Under the pieces are notes generated by a model that saw nothing but the letters and a program-made list of their open reading frames with translations, did no database searches and was not told the origin of the DNA. The position numbers and the translations under genes were made by a program. From assembly GCA_937625935.1 (NCBI GenBank), contig OW569357.1:62001-126000 (forward strand): a stretch of 64,000 nucleotides of DNA, read 5' to 3'. The stretch is from Tetramitus jugosus (lineage: Eukaryota > Heterolobosea > Eutetramitea > Acrasida > Vahlkampfiidae). Positions 51,623 through 61,704 of the stretch are shown here, piece after piece (the first letter of the stretch is position 1; each line of letters opens with the position of its first letter).

Positions 51623-54600
51623 ATGCACAGCATGTCGTTGAAAGCATTACTCGACAATTGCGAGAGTAATGATCCACAACAAAAAAGAAATCACATTCTC
51701 TCTCTCATTCTCGACACTGAAAAAAATTATGAAACTCACTTGTTTCGCTTGAAACAAGAGTATATTACTCCGATGAAACAATCGGGCATTTTAACACCGA
51801 CTGAATTTCAAATTTTGTTTCCGAATGAGTTGAACATTATTTCTTCGTTGAACACTCAAGTGCTGAGAGGACTCGAAATGTCAATCAATGGTTTGTTTTG
51901 AAACACTAGTTGTTTTAGTTGTTAGTTATTTGCTAAAATCAACATGTTTTTGTTGTTGTTGTTTCATGTACACATGTTCATCATAAATGATCGTAATGCA
52001 GAGGAGTTATCGGGAGAAACGCCGACTACGACTGTCGGACAAATATTCATACAATTTGTTTCGTTTGTGCAGACATATGTGGATTATACGAATTTGTATG
52101 ATAAGATGATTACGTTCATGAGGAACAAGAAGGCTCAGAATAAGAAGTTTAAGGATTTGTTAGATGTGCGTGCATCACTTTATTTTGTGTTGTTTTTTTT
52201 TGTTTTAGCTTTCATGCTCATTTGAGTGAATTGTTTCATTTGCTCATTGAAGCTCATTTTTTTTGTTTGGTTGACTGACATTTTTGAACTTCAAAAAACA
52301 ATGAACGCAAATGATAGATGTTGCAAAGGAAATGCAAGTCGACTGTTGATGGATGTTCACTGAACGGGTATTTGATTCAACCGATTCATCGCATACCAAA
52401 CTATTGTACAATGTTGGAAGCTCTGTTGCAAAACACGGATGAGGAGTATTTTGATTGGGAGCATTTGAGTGGTGCATTGGAGCCGTTGCGACCTGTGGCG
52501 TCATGGGTCAATGAACGTATTGTACAATTGGAGAATCAGCAGCGATTGGCCGATTTGCAGAGAAATATTCGAAATCCGAACCCAAAGGAGTTCAAAGTGC
52601 CGCTCATTGTGAAGCCGGATCGTGTGTTGGTTCGCGAAGGTCCATTGACACTGGTTCCGAATGATTTTATGGTCGATGGTTTGGATCCGGAGGGACGATT
52701 GGGTGGAGAGATGGAAGTTTATGGTTACTTGTTTTCCGATATGTTTCTCGTATGTCGCAAATTGTTGGCGAGTAGTGTGCAAAGAGGATTGTCTGTCAAG
52801 AAAAAGTCAGAGGATGAAGAACCGTTGGATTTTTATCTGTTTCATATGTTTTTGTACAAGTTGCCAGTCGTGTGGGCCATTGATTGTCGATTGTTAAACA
52901 TTTTCCAAGTGGTTGGAAAGAGAACCTATACAATGCGGTCAGCGTCTGCTCAGTTGACTAACGAATGGGTTGAAGAGATACGATCCGTGATGAATTCGAT
53001 AAAGGAGCAACCACAGAGCAAGGTTCGAGGCCATCCTTATGCAGTGAGTGAGGTGGAGCATCCAATTATCGAGAATCAAATGATTGTTTTTGTTCAAGCA
53101 GCCTTACGAGGATTCAAACAAAGAAAGCGAAGAGAGTTTAGAGAAATGAGGAGAAAAACTCGTATAGAACGAGGTCAGAAATCCATGACCACTTATATAC
53201 ATTTGCTGAACGAGGGCAAAGTCGACCTGACTCGAAACCAAATGATCGAAGATCGAAACATTGAACGAAGAAAAACAATTATCAATGAGGAGAGAGCGAT
53301 ACGCAGGGCTACAATTTTACAATCTAGAGCACCCGTAATGAAGGCTAGTTTTATTCGAAGGGAGTCTATTGTTTCAGGTAAGAGCTTCAGACGTCAAATG
53401 CCTTCGAAAGATCAATCAAGAGATATTCCTCAACGGATTGAGATGACAGCAACATCTGCTCTAGGAGAGATTGATGTAACTGAGTTGATCACTGTTGCAG
53501 AAGAATACGCAATATATCATGAGTCTGAAGTGGAGGATGACAGAGAGAAGTATTACAAGAATATGCCTATTGCTGTGGTGCGGTCTCCTACTGTATTTAG
53601 GCCTGCGATGTTCGGCAAGCGAAGATTTAGTCTATCAGATGATGCTGTGGTGGTTGAAGCAGCAGATGACAATGAACCAGAGTGGTTTGAGCATGCTCCG
53701 TCGATTGAATATCTTCATGAGGAGTACTATGGTATGCAGACTGATTTGAGCAAAGTGTGTGATTATGAAAGTGTATTTGTACCAGTGAAGAAGAGGCCAT
53801 CGACGATCGATCTGCGTGCATATAATGAAGATCAAGGAGAGATGATAACGTTCATCAATCCTCTGTATGAACATGATACGGAGGAGGAGAAAGTAGACAA
53901 GAACGACGAGGAGGAAAAGAATATTGAGAAGGTAGAAGAGAAACCGGCATTGGAAGAAGATGTAATAGAGACTGAGGATTCCTTAACTGAGGTGTCCGAC
54001 TTATCGGATGATGAATCAGAAGTGAATATCAAGGCCTCTGCAAAAACCAAAACCACTAAAGTTGTTTCAAAGCAGAGTCAGGTCGAAGAGAATACAAAGG
54101 AAGAGATATTAACACCTCATAGCAGCCAAGACAAAGAGGCAAGTATTGAACTACCTGCTGACATCAAACCACAAGAGGACTTGGTTGTTAGTACAAGTGT
54201 TGCTCCTCCTTTGATTCCTGCAGAGAAGCCAGAGGCTACTGACGAATCAGCTGTAACACTTCCAGAAACCGAACAAGCGATCGCCAAGAGCCACGAAACG
54301 GAATTATCTGAAACTGTGCCCGAAACAATCATTGAGAACCCAGAGCCAGCAATTGAGTCAACACCTGTCAAGTCAGCAGATCCTGTTGTTGAACAAATAG
54401 AGACAGTGACTGCTGTTGCTGAATTGAAACTGGAGCCAAAACCATCAGAGGAACCAATTCCAACTGAGTCTATCATCAAGGTCGACCCGCCTACCACAAC
54501 TCCTGAGATAACTGAGGAACAAAAACCTAGTGAAGTCATCAGTTCCGACATTCCTGTCAGTCTTCCTATCTCTGAACCTGAACCCACTAAGCCAGTTCAA

Positions 54601-55194
54601 CAAGAGCAGACCAAGGTCGTTCTTCCCTCGAAGAAGAAAGTGTTCATTAGAAGCGGTCGAAGCACAACGAATGTGGGAGGCCCTATTATTAATCGTGCAG
54701 CACCATCACCTAGTGTAATAGTTGCCAAGGCACAACCACTGCAGCCAGAGAACGTGGTAGAGAAGGAAGTCCAAAACAAAGAGGAGCTAGAGAAGCAAGC
54801 ACGACAAGCGAGGGAGCTTGAGGAGTTGCAACAAAAGCAAAAAGAGGAAGAAGAAGCAGAAAAACATCGGGTTGAACAAGAAGAACGGGAGAGAATACAA
54901 CGAGAGGAGCAAATGGAAAAGGAGCGCAAAGAACGTGAAGAAGCTGCGCGAATAGAACAACAAAAACAAAAGGAGCAACAAGAACAGTTGAAACGACAAC
55001 AAGAAGAACAGCTGAAGCTCAAACAACAAAATGATGAGAATCTTCGATCCAAACAAGGTCTGGACAAAACGAGAAGCGTCAGTGTTGTGAAGCGAACGGG
55101 ATCTATTATTGTCAGGAGGAATACTGCTGCTCCAACTGTTCAGTCTGCACGCCAAGCTCAATCTGCCAACAAGGACGACCCCACCAATCACTAG
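51623..55194 (+). CDS. RhoGEF with DH-PH, IQ motif and long acidic/coiled-coil tail (three exons)
   Basis: Exons are 51623..51890, 52002..52165 and 52318..55194. The introns (111 and 152 nt) keep phase, giving 1,102 aa. The DH (RhoGEF) domain runs from about residue 20 to 200: ILSLILDTEKNYETHL (CR1), TVGQIFIQFVSFVQTYVDYT, and SLNGYLIQPIHRIPNYCTML (CR3, the GTPase-contacting helix). A PH domain follows (REGPLTLVPNDF, YGYLFSDMFLVCRKL, TNEWVEEIRSVM). An IQ motif (FVQAALRGFKQRKRR) suggests calmodulin binding. Residues from about 560 on are acidic and Pro/Glu-rich, ending in a Glu/Gln/Lys coiled coil (EEAEKHRVEQEERERIQREE). It should activate Rho/Rac GTPases controlling actin, central to amoeboid movement. 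The second donor (GTGCGT) is unusual but gives the conserved join. Confidence 0.92.
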
Positions 55195-55240
55195 TTCAAT
55201 TTTGTTCGATATTTGTAATTATAAAGTAATAAGATTTATC

Positions 55241-56164
55241 TTAAGCAATCAACAGAGGATTCCAACATATTCTTCTGTTGCAATACAATTCATCAATAAC
55301 CTCCACTTCTTGTTGTGACAGGACAGGTGCGTCAAGTGCCTCAATGTTCGATTTCAAATGACCCAGATTTGTCGATTTTGGAATGACACACTTGCCATGA
55401 TGCAGCGCCCACTGAAGAATCTTTTGTGACAAGATTGTCTTGTCTGAAACATTCAAACCATCACATAAGTGCTTGTAGTGAGGCAATTCATCCGAAAACA
55501 ATTCTCCTTGCACAAGAGGTGAATACGCTTGCATAGCAATCTTATTCTCACGGCAGATGCGTTCCACTTCCAAATATTGTTCACATTTCCATACCAATGG
55601 ATGATACTCGATTGAATTGAGCATGGGAACAACGGACACTTGACTCAAAAACTCTGGAGACAAATGATTAGGCATAAAATTACTCACACCAATGGCCTTG
55701 ACTCTCTTGTCCCTGTACAGCTTTTCCAGAGCGAGCCACGTTTGCAACCTCAGTTCTGCATTCTTCTCCGATTTCACATCCACCTTGGAAGTTCCTGGCC
55801 AATGAATCAAATAGAGATCAATGCAATCCGTTCCCAAATCCCTACAGCTCTGTTCAAAGCACTGAATCACAGAGTCGAAGCTTTGAGTCTTTGTTGGAGG
55901 CACCTTGGACGTTAGGAAACAAGAGTTGATGGGCATTGGCGCAATTTCCTTTGATATCTCTGCTAGTTCTGCACCAATAAAGCGCTCATTCCTATAAATA
56001 CTGGCAGTGTCAATGTGCTTGTAGCCGAATTGGAGTAAACTGGCACGAACTGTGCGTCTCACTTCAGTTTCATCCTCCATTTGCCAAGTTCCCAGACCGA
56101 TCGATGGAATGGTCATTCCATTGTACAACTCAAACGAGCGAGCATAGTGTTGTTGATCAGACAT
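55241..56164 (-). CDS. Aldo-keto reductase
   Basis: A 307-residue AKR of standard length. The catalytic tetrad is present: Asp in GYKHIDTASIY with its Tyr, Lys in FLTSKVPP, and His in LYLIHWPG. VKAIGVSNFMPNHL and CVIPKSTNLGHLKSN (the NADPH 2'-phosphate site) complete the signatures. It most resembles the AKR5/2,5-diketogluconate reductase and prostaglandin-F-synthase-like group, cytosolic NADPH-dependent reductases of aldehydes and ketones; the substrate is unknown. The stop is 46 nt from the convergent RhoGEF stop. Single exon. Confidence 0.95.
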   Translation of the reverse strand: MSDQQHYARSFELYNGMTIPSIGLGTWQMEDETEVRRTVRASLLQFGYKHIDTASIYRNERFIGAELAEISKEIAPMPINSCFLTSKVPPTKTQSFDSVIQCFEQSCRDLGTDCIDLYLIHWPGTSKVDVKSEKNAELRLQTWLALEKLYRDKRVKAIGVSNFMPNHLSPEFLSQVSVVPMLNSIEYHPLVWKCEQYLEVERICRENKIAMQAYSPLVQGELFSDELPHYKHLCDGLNVSDKTILSQKILQWALHHGKCVIPKSTNLGHLKSNIEALDAPVLSQQEVEVIDELYCNRRICWNPLLIA

Positions 56165-56320
56165 CTTGATTCTTCTTGTTCTTATTCTTTTGAGTCAGTC
56201 CGATCCCAACAATGAAAAATATTGAAATTGTAACAAGATCTGAACAGGCGGAGTCGGTCAAATCCAAATCGAGGCTTCAACCAAATCGAGGAACACGTAA
56301 AAGACAAAACAGAAAGAAGA

Positions 56321-57265
56321 ATGGAAAAAGAAGAAGTGAAACGAAGCTCTCGGCACATGGTGAATGTTCCATGCCTGATATACACCATTCTGAAATGGTT
56401 CTTCCTTTTTCTTTGCTTATTCATTGTAACAGTTGTTACTCTGCTTATTTTTGCCTCTTCTGTTCCAATGGAGAAGGATATCAATGACGATACTGCCGGA
56501 AAAGCTGTAAGCAGCTTGTTCATATCAATCGCACGATCAAACTATACAAGTATTGGATCCGAGAGCTCATTTGCTCAATTTTTGTCCTCTTTTGCTGTTT
56601 CATTGAAGAAAAGGATTGTTTCGAGCTTATCGTTCTTGTTGTTGTTGTTGGACAACCATGAGCAACAGTTTGATATCACCCAATGGAGAAGGTTGACGCA
56701 TCATATCATTACTCGGATCAAGGAAGGATTTCGGAGAATTTATCAAGGGCGAGAAATTGTAAAGGTGGATTTGATTTTTAGAAAATTGCCCAATACACTG
56801 GATCGGAGTCATGTGTTCAGTGATATGAGAAGAGTGATGATGAACGATGGAAGTGTTGATTTGAAGGATATTGATACTTCCAACGAGCGCAGTGAAGATG
56901 ATGACAAGACAGATAACAAACCGTCGCCAAGTTCTTCTTTGGTAGTTGTCTCTTATGTGTCATCTAGGTTAAAACCAGAGATTAGAGCCGTACCATTCGA
57001 TCAGTATCTCGAAAAATATGATCGTGTGTTGATTGTATTAGCTACGCTAGCTTCTCAATGCTCTGATCAACATATCGAACAATATTTAGGAGATTTAGAG
57101 CAGATTAATGAGGAGATACGGAAACAGACAAATGGACTCGTGAGAGTCATGATTCTCGCATGGAATGACGATAATGCAGAGAGTGTTCTGCTGCAATGTG
57201 ATTGGACAGAGAAACTTACTAGGACTTCGACAAACTTTTTGAGAGACATCACGATGACAAACTGA
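56321..57265 (+). CDS. Unknown N-terminally anchored membrane protein
   Basis: A 314-residue protein with a basic N-terminus (MEKEEVKRSSRHM) and one strong membrane helix at about 20-47 (WFFLFLCLFIVTVVTLLIFA). A second hydrophobic stretch (VSSLSFLLLLLDNHEQQ, about 100-115) may lie at the membrane. The rest is soluble: KVDLIFRKLPNTLDRSHVF, an acidic Ser-rich loop (about 190-210), and a mixed alpha/beta region YDRVLIVLATLASQCSDQHI. No family was recognised. The stop is 54 nt from the convergent SMCR8 stop, and the 5' end is divergent from the AKR gene (156 nt between starts). Confidence 0.75.
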   Translation: MEKEEVKRSSRHMVNVPCLIYTILKWFFLFLCLFIVTVVTLLIFASSVPMEKDINDDTAGKAVSSLFISIARSNYTSIGSESSFAQFLSSFAVSLKKRIVSSLSFLLLLLDNHEQQFDITQWRRLTHHIITRIKEGFRRIYQGREIVKVDLIFRKLPNTLDRSHVFSDMRRVMMNDGSVDLKDIDTSNERSEDDDKTDNKPSPSSSLVVVSYVSSRLKPEIRAVPFDQYLEKYDRVLIVLATLASQCSDQHIEQYLGDLEQINEEIRKQTNGLVRVMILAWNDDNAESVLLQCDWTEKLTRTSTNFLRDITMTN

Positions 57266-57319
57266 AGCTTTGCTCAAGCATTGTTGTTAAACAAGACATG
57301 GTTTATGTTACAAGGTAAA

Positions 57320-60266
57320 TTAAGGAGTAAAATGGCGCGTGTTGTGCATCTCGATCTTTTCTTGCGTTGGTAGTTGGATGCGATGAGATGACGTGATGCC
57401 CATGCTTGCATCAAGTGTTTCTCGTTGCTGTTGCTTCATGACCTCAACCAAGTACTCGATTATCGCAATGTCACATCGTTTTACGATCCCTAAGCCATTC
57501 AGAATCGTCTTGCTGTGATCAGTGATTCTCTCCAAATCATACATGGCAAGAGAAGAGGTTTGCATTGCAACATATTCCCGTTGTTGGGCCAGAGTTGGGA
57601 TTTTCAGGTTGGAAGGGTGATGTGATTGATGTGCATCTCTTCTTCTCCTTCTCCTTCTTCTATTGCGCGAATTTGGACGCAGCAAGTGTGTCCAGTGGTG
57701 TGCCAGACTGCCGAGTGTCGAACTGTTGTGCTCATACTTTGAAACATTGACAACTCTAGGGATATGGGGGAAGAAGTAAGATCGAATTGCTCCAATGCTA
57801 TCCAGATGGTAGAAGAGAGCAGCCTTATTGCCCCACTCCAAGAACTGAGAATGCACATAGCTCACAAATGTTTGTTCATCGGGCCAGCGCTTATCGAGTG
57901 AACAAATCCTGTCTAACAACTCACCACGATAACAAGGACCTACAAATTTGTGTTCTTCAATATCCAACCTGCATGCAAATGCCTCAACTGATTTACTCAG
58001 TGTTACCTTCTTGGATATACCAGCAAGCTTTATCTTTGAGGTAAGCTCCAGTGTAGTGATAGGGGTTGTTCTCCATGGTATGACGCTTGAGGTATCATGA
58101 GGCTGGAGACCAGGGATAAATAAACGTAGAGTGCTCACAAAATTTCGAACAAGAAGTTCATTCTGATCAATTCCACAAACTGGCATGCACAATAGTGATG
58201 TTAGTGGATCGCAAGCACAAACACAAACTATACAAAATAAAGAAGCACATACTTAGTACGGGTACACCTGTGAGAACAGAGTAGATGACATCTTTCGCAA
58301 ATGAATATGCCTGAATTAACTGAAGAGCAAATGTTCCAGATGTGGGCGCTCGTATCATCTCTGTTAACAAGCTTCTACCAGAGGTTCGCATGACTGCGAG
58401 TCCTGTACTGTTCCGATTCACCTTTGGGTTCAATGTGTGAATGGCACCTTGGTTTGAAGTGGGAAAGACATTGGACAAATATGATCCCTGACCTCTATAG
58501 TTGAGCAAAAGAGATGATTGCTGTGTCAGATTAGACATTATACTCGAACTACTCTGGTCACTTTCGAAACTCTGTGAACTAGACTTGTGCGGCAGCGACG
58601 ATCGAGGAGTAAAATACATGGGAGAGTTGGTGAAACCCCAATCATTGTCACTCGCAGGAGTGCCCAATTCTTCAGAATTCCAATCCATGGAGTAAACAGG
58701 TGGAGATGCCCTAAAGTGAGATCCAGAGGAAAAACCACTCAGTTGTGACTCGGCTGAGCGTCTAACGTTACTCGGCGACGAACGAGCAAGCGACGAGTGC
58801 TTCGATTGACCTGATGATAGACTAACAGATTTTGTAGGTGAATCAACCTCATTCTGCAGTGAAATATCAAGGATAAACATGCCACCAATATATAAATTAT
58901 CTTCTCTGATCCTATCTGAGCGATAATTTAAATCATCGAGCTCACGATTGATGAGATGAAATGGACGAGAGAAGTGAGCCAGGCAGTGCTGAGATAAATT
59001 TACAATGGCTTCATACAGTGGCTCAACAATCTCTGGAAACGTTCGCAACTTTTTATCAAAGCCAGACTTTTTATGAATGTGCTTCAAAACGATTGGAATA
59101 TACTGAGATAGCAAGGGCGTACTTTCACCAAGTCCTCTCTCGAACAAGTGGACAAAATCCCTGGGCAGCGGCAATGGATCATTCGAAAACGTATTCACAA
59201 ACACTTGTTCGACCAATTCTTCGTCAATTGCGAAATCAGGATCAACCAAGTTTCGTACACGCACAGCGCCACTGTCATCTGCGGCGTTTATTACATTCGT
59301 CGTCGTTGATAATTCTTCTCTTTCCAAAAATACAGCATCATTCTCATTCACATTCTCACGAACAATCACATTATTATCACTACTCGTATAGTGGTTGTTC
59401 TCGTCATTATTATTACTATTTCTCGACACTGCAATATCATTCACTAACAAACTACTTCCATCGTCGTGCCTCACTTGTACTACATCAGTATTCTCTGTTT
59501 GTTGCTGTTCCTGTTGTTGTAGTTGAATATTGACCAAAAATCGATTTTTGAACACTTCGAGCTCCTTTACCACAAAATCAAACTGTTCACTCGGCACATC
59601 AGGGAATCCACTATTCTGCAGTGAAGCATCAATCAAATGTGCTTCAATATCCGTCAAAAATATACAATTGTTTCCATACTTCATCAAATTGGACAATTGT
59701 GTAAACGTGTGCATCAATTGTTCAAAATTTTGCATAATTTTCAACTCTTCCTGCGTCACATAACAAAGACACAATGGTCTCACATAACCTCTCGCTTCCA
59801 CATCATGCAATGTCAAATGATGAACATAGGCATGAGCTCTCTGAACACCATCACTCAAGTAGACCATTGTATCATCGGGATTGATCCAACCAGAGTGACA
59901 CCCACCTGGATCCACCTTTCTCGTATGATCACTCGACAAAATTCTTCTCACAAAACTGTCAAAATCAAAATGATGACCACTATTGGATGATGACGATGAT
60001 GACGAAGAAGATGTCATTGACATGTTGTGAGAATGATCATAATGTTGAGTGGCTGATGTGGGAGTAGTCGTAGTAGTCGTAGTGGTGGGTGTTGTCGGAG
60101 AATTTTCAGAGTGAAGGTGTGCGGAGCGGTTGAAGGGAATGGTGAGTAGGGTGACTGGACCTCTCTGTTCACAAAACTCTGCCAACAAGATGAAATCTGA
60201 AAATGAAGATTGTTGATGTTGGTGATGATGACGAGGGAGATGAGAGGCAGGTATGGGCAGCTTCAT
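57320..60266 (-). CDS. SMCR8: SMCR8 orthologue (longin-DENN protein, C9orf72 partner)
   Basis: Exons 60266..58253 and 58179..57320. The 73-nt intron (donor GTATGT, acceptor GCATGCCAG) joins in frame as VPVL-I-CGIDQNELLV, giving 957 aa, near human SMCR8 (937). The N-terminal longin part has FSDFILLAEFCEQRGPVTLL followed by a TIPF step, then FDFDSFVRRILSSD and YVHHLTLHDVEARGYVRP, segments that fit SMCR8 better than folliculin. Insertions are Asn/Ser/Glu-rich. The C-terminal DENN region has IPGLQPHDTSSVIPW, FACRLDIEEHKFVGPC and ITDHSKTILNGLGIVKR. SMCR8 with C9orf72 and WDR41 is a GAP for Arf/Rab GTPases in autophagy and lysosome signalling. An Arg-rich run (RNRRRRRRRR) may be a local insertion. 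Confidence 0.88.
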
Positions 60267-60613
60267 CGTTGCTTTTTTTTGTTGGTTGTTTGGTTGGTTG
60301 GTTGTTTGTTGGGTGTTGATGAATGATGGAATTCAAATGATGGATGTTGTTTGTTGGTGGATGAGTGTTTACTATTGTAGCTTATGCTGGAAACACCCAA
60401 TATTCTTTTTTTTTTCCCGAATGGAAACCGCGCACTTTGCCGCTCTGGTTCCACTTACGGTCTTTGAGCTTGCCTTCGGGAATTCCTGTATGTAGTGGAC
60501 CACTAAAAATCAGCACAACACAAGTGAACAGATTTCAAAGAAAAAAAGCAGAGAGAAAACATGTGAAATTCAAACATGTGTTGTTGTGATGTAAAATGAC
60601 ATCATCACCACCA
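60267..60613. other. SMCR8 promoter region with TTGG-rich and T-rich tracts
   Basis: About 350 nt between the SMCR8 start and the end of the next minus strand gene. It holds a pyrimidine/G tract (TTGGTTGTTTGGTTGGTTGG, about 60282-60301) and a T10 run at about 60405-60415, followed by CCCGAATGGAAACCGCGCAC. No gene seen. Confidence 0.45.
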
Positions 60614-61366
60614 TTACAGCCATTCCGGTTTATACAATTGAGGAATATTGACCAACTCGGTATCAAACAACTCAATAAACTGTTCATTGACCACTCGTAC
60701 CTTGCTACCAGCATATCTCCTATACTCTTCCAAAATCGAAGTCAAATTCCAATTCTCCAACTTTCTCAAACAACCAACAACAGTACCTGTTCTGTGTCTA
60801 CCCAGATTACACATGACCATCAACGGATAATTTCTCTTGTCCAAGATGAGTTCCAACGCAGCCAACACAATTTCTTCACTCAGCGTAGTAGAGATGGATC
60901 CTGTTTGTTGTCTCAAATGATAGAATGCAATCTGTTCATTGTCCATTAAGAAATTTTGCAATGGTTCACCTGGGGCTGTCGGTGCCAAATAAATGACTGT
61001 TTTTAAATGAAGTGTGTTGAGGTGAGAAAAGTTGAGTGCAGAGGGTTCACCTCCACGGTACAAGTGAGGTTGAACGTAACCAAAGTTGGGGCACGGGATC
61101 AGTTTGGATGAATTGTAGAGTGAGGTTTTTGGGATGGGTGTGGTGGGAGGCAGAATGTGCTCCAATATGAACGGAGAGGATGTGCTACTGTTGCTATGGT
61201 TGTTTTTGGTGATGCCATTCTCTGTTAAAGGTAAAAATAGGTTGTTATGGTGGTGGTGATTGCTATTGTTGTTGATATCGAGAGGAGTGGTAGGCGTTGT
61301 AGGTGTGGTTGGTGTCGTAGGACTGCTGTTGCTATTATTGTTGTTGTTCATGATTATTGTTTCCAT
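60614..61366 (-). CDS. PFA-DSP-type (Siw14/Oca-like) phosphatase
   Basis: From ATG 61366 (METIIMNNNNNSN) the protein has 250 residues. The first about 80 are Asn/Thr/Pro/His low complexity with a (TP)n-like PTTPTTPTTPTTP run. The catalytic domain starts at NFGYVQPHLYRGGEPSALNF, the entry motif of plant-and-fungi atypical dual-specificity phosphatases. It contains KTVIYLAPTAPGEPLQNFL and the P-loop VMCNLGRHRTGTVVGC, a full C-x5-R signature with catalytic Cys and Arg. A general-acid Asp is not certain. Members in yeast (Siw14, Oca1-6) dephosphorylate inositol pyrophosphates or act in stress signalling. GRHRTG is most like the Oca subgroup. The upstream frame to 61396 has no ATG. Confidence 0.9.
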   Translation of the reverse strand: METIIMNNNNNSNSSPTTPTTPTTPTTPLDINNNSNHHHHNNLFLPLTENGITKNNHSNSSTSSPFILEHILPPTTPIPKTSLYNSSKLIPCPNFGYVQPHLYRGGEPSALNFSHLNTLHLKTVIYLAPTAPGEPLQNFLMDNEQIAFYHLRQQTGSISTTLSEEIVLAALELILDKRNYPLMVMCNLGRHRTGTVVGCLRKLENWNLTSILEEYRRYAGSKVRVVNEQFIELFDTELVNIPQLYKPEWL

Positions 61367-61704
61367 TTTTTTTCTTTGTTTTCTGTTTTCTCTCAACTAG
61401 CAGATGATGAGTTATTTGATTCCTGAGCGGAAAAACCAAAAATGTGATGCATTTATCGTGAGGTATGGATCACTTCATTCCTCATAGGCTCGAACTGCTG
61501 CACATTCTCACCTCTGATAGTTGTTATGGTCCTTTTGACGGAGTTTCAAGCTTGAGTTCCAATTCGTTTTCGAACGAAATTGGCGCGATTTTTGATTCCA
61601 ACAAAAAAGTCAAAACACATTTTTGTGATCACAAAACGAAAAGTGGCAAAAACAACGGTAAACAACAAAATTCATCAACAACAAACACGCGATCATAATA
61701 CACC
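61367..61704. other. Divergent promoter region
   Basis: About 340 nt between the phosphatase (minus) and the PP2A B'' gene (plus). The right half is A-rich (GGCAAAAACAACGGTAAACA). A 77-codon + strand ORF (61465..61698) ends just before the next ATG and is not counted as a gene. Confidence 0.45.

Noticed and set aside
54117-55067. Two 156-codon minus strand ORFs opposite the RhoGEF tail
   Set aside because: Gly/Ser/Val- and Cys/Ser-rich shadows of the acidic and Glu/Gln/Lys coiled-coil coding sequence.
58961-59533. 190-codon + strand ORF inside SMCR8
   Set aside because: Antisense shadow of the SMCR8 low-complexity insert; the carboxyl half is His/Ser/Tyr-rich and no domain is visible.
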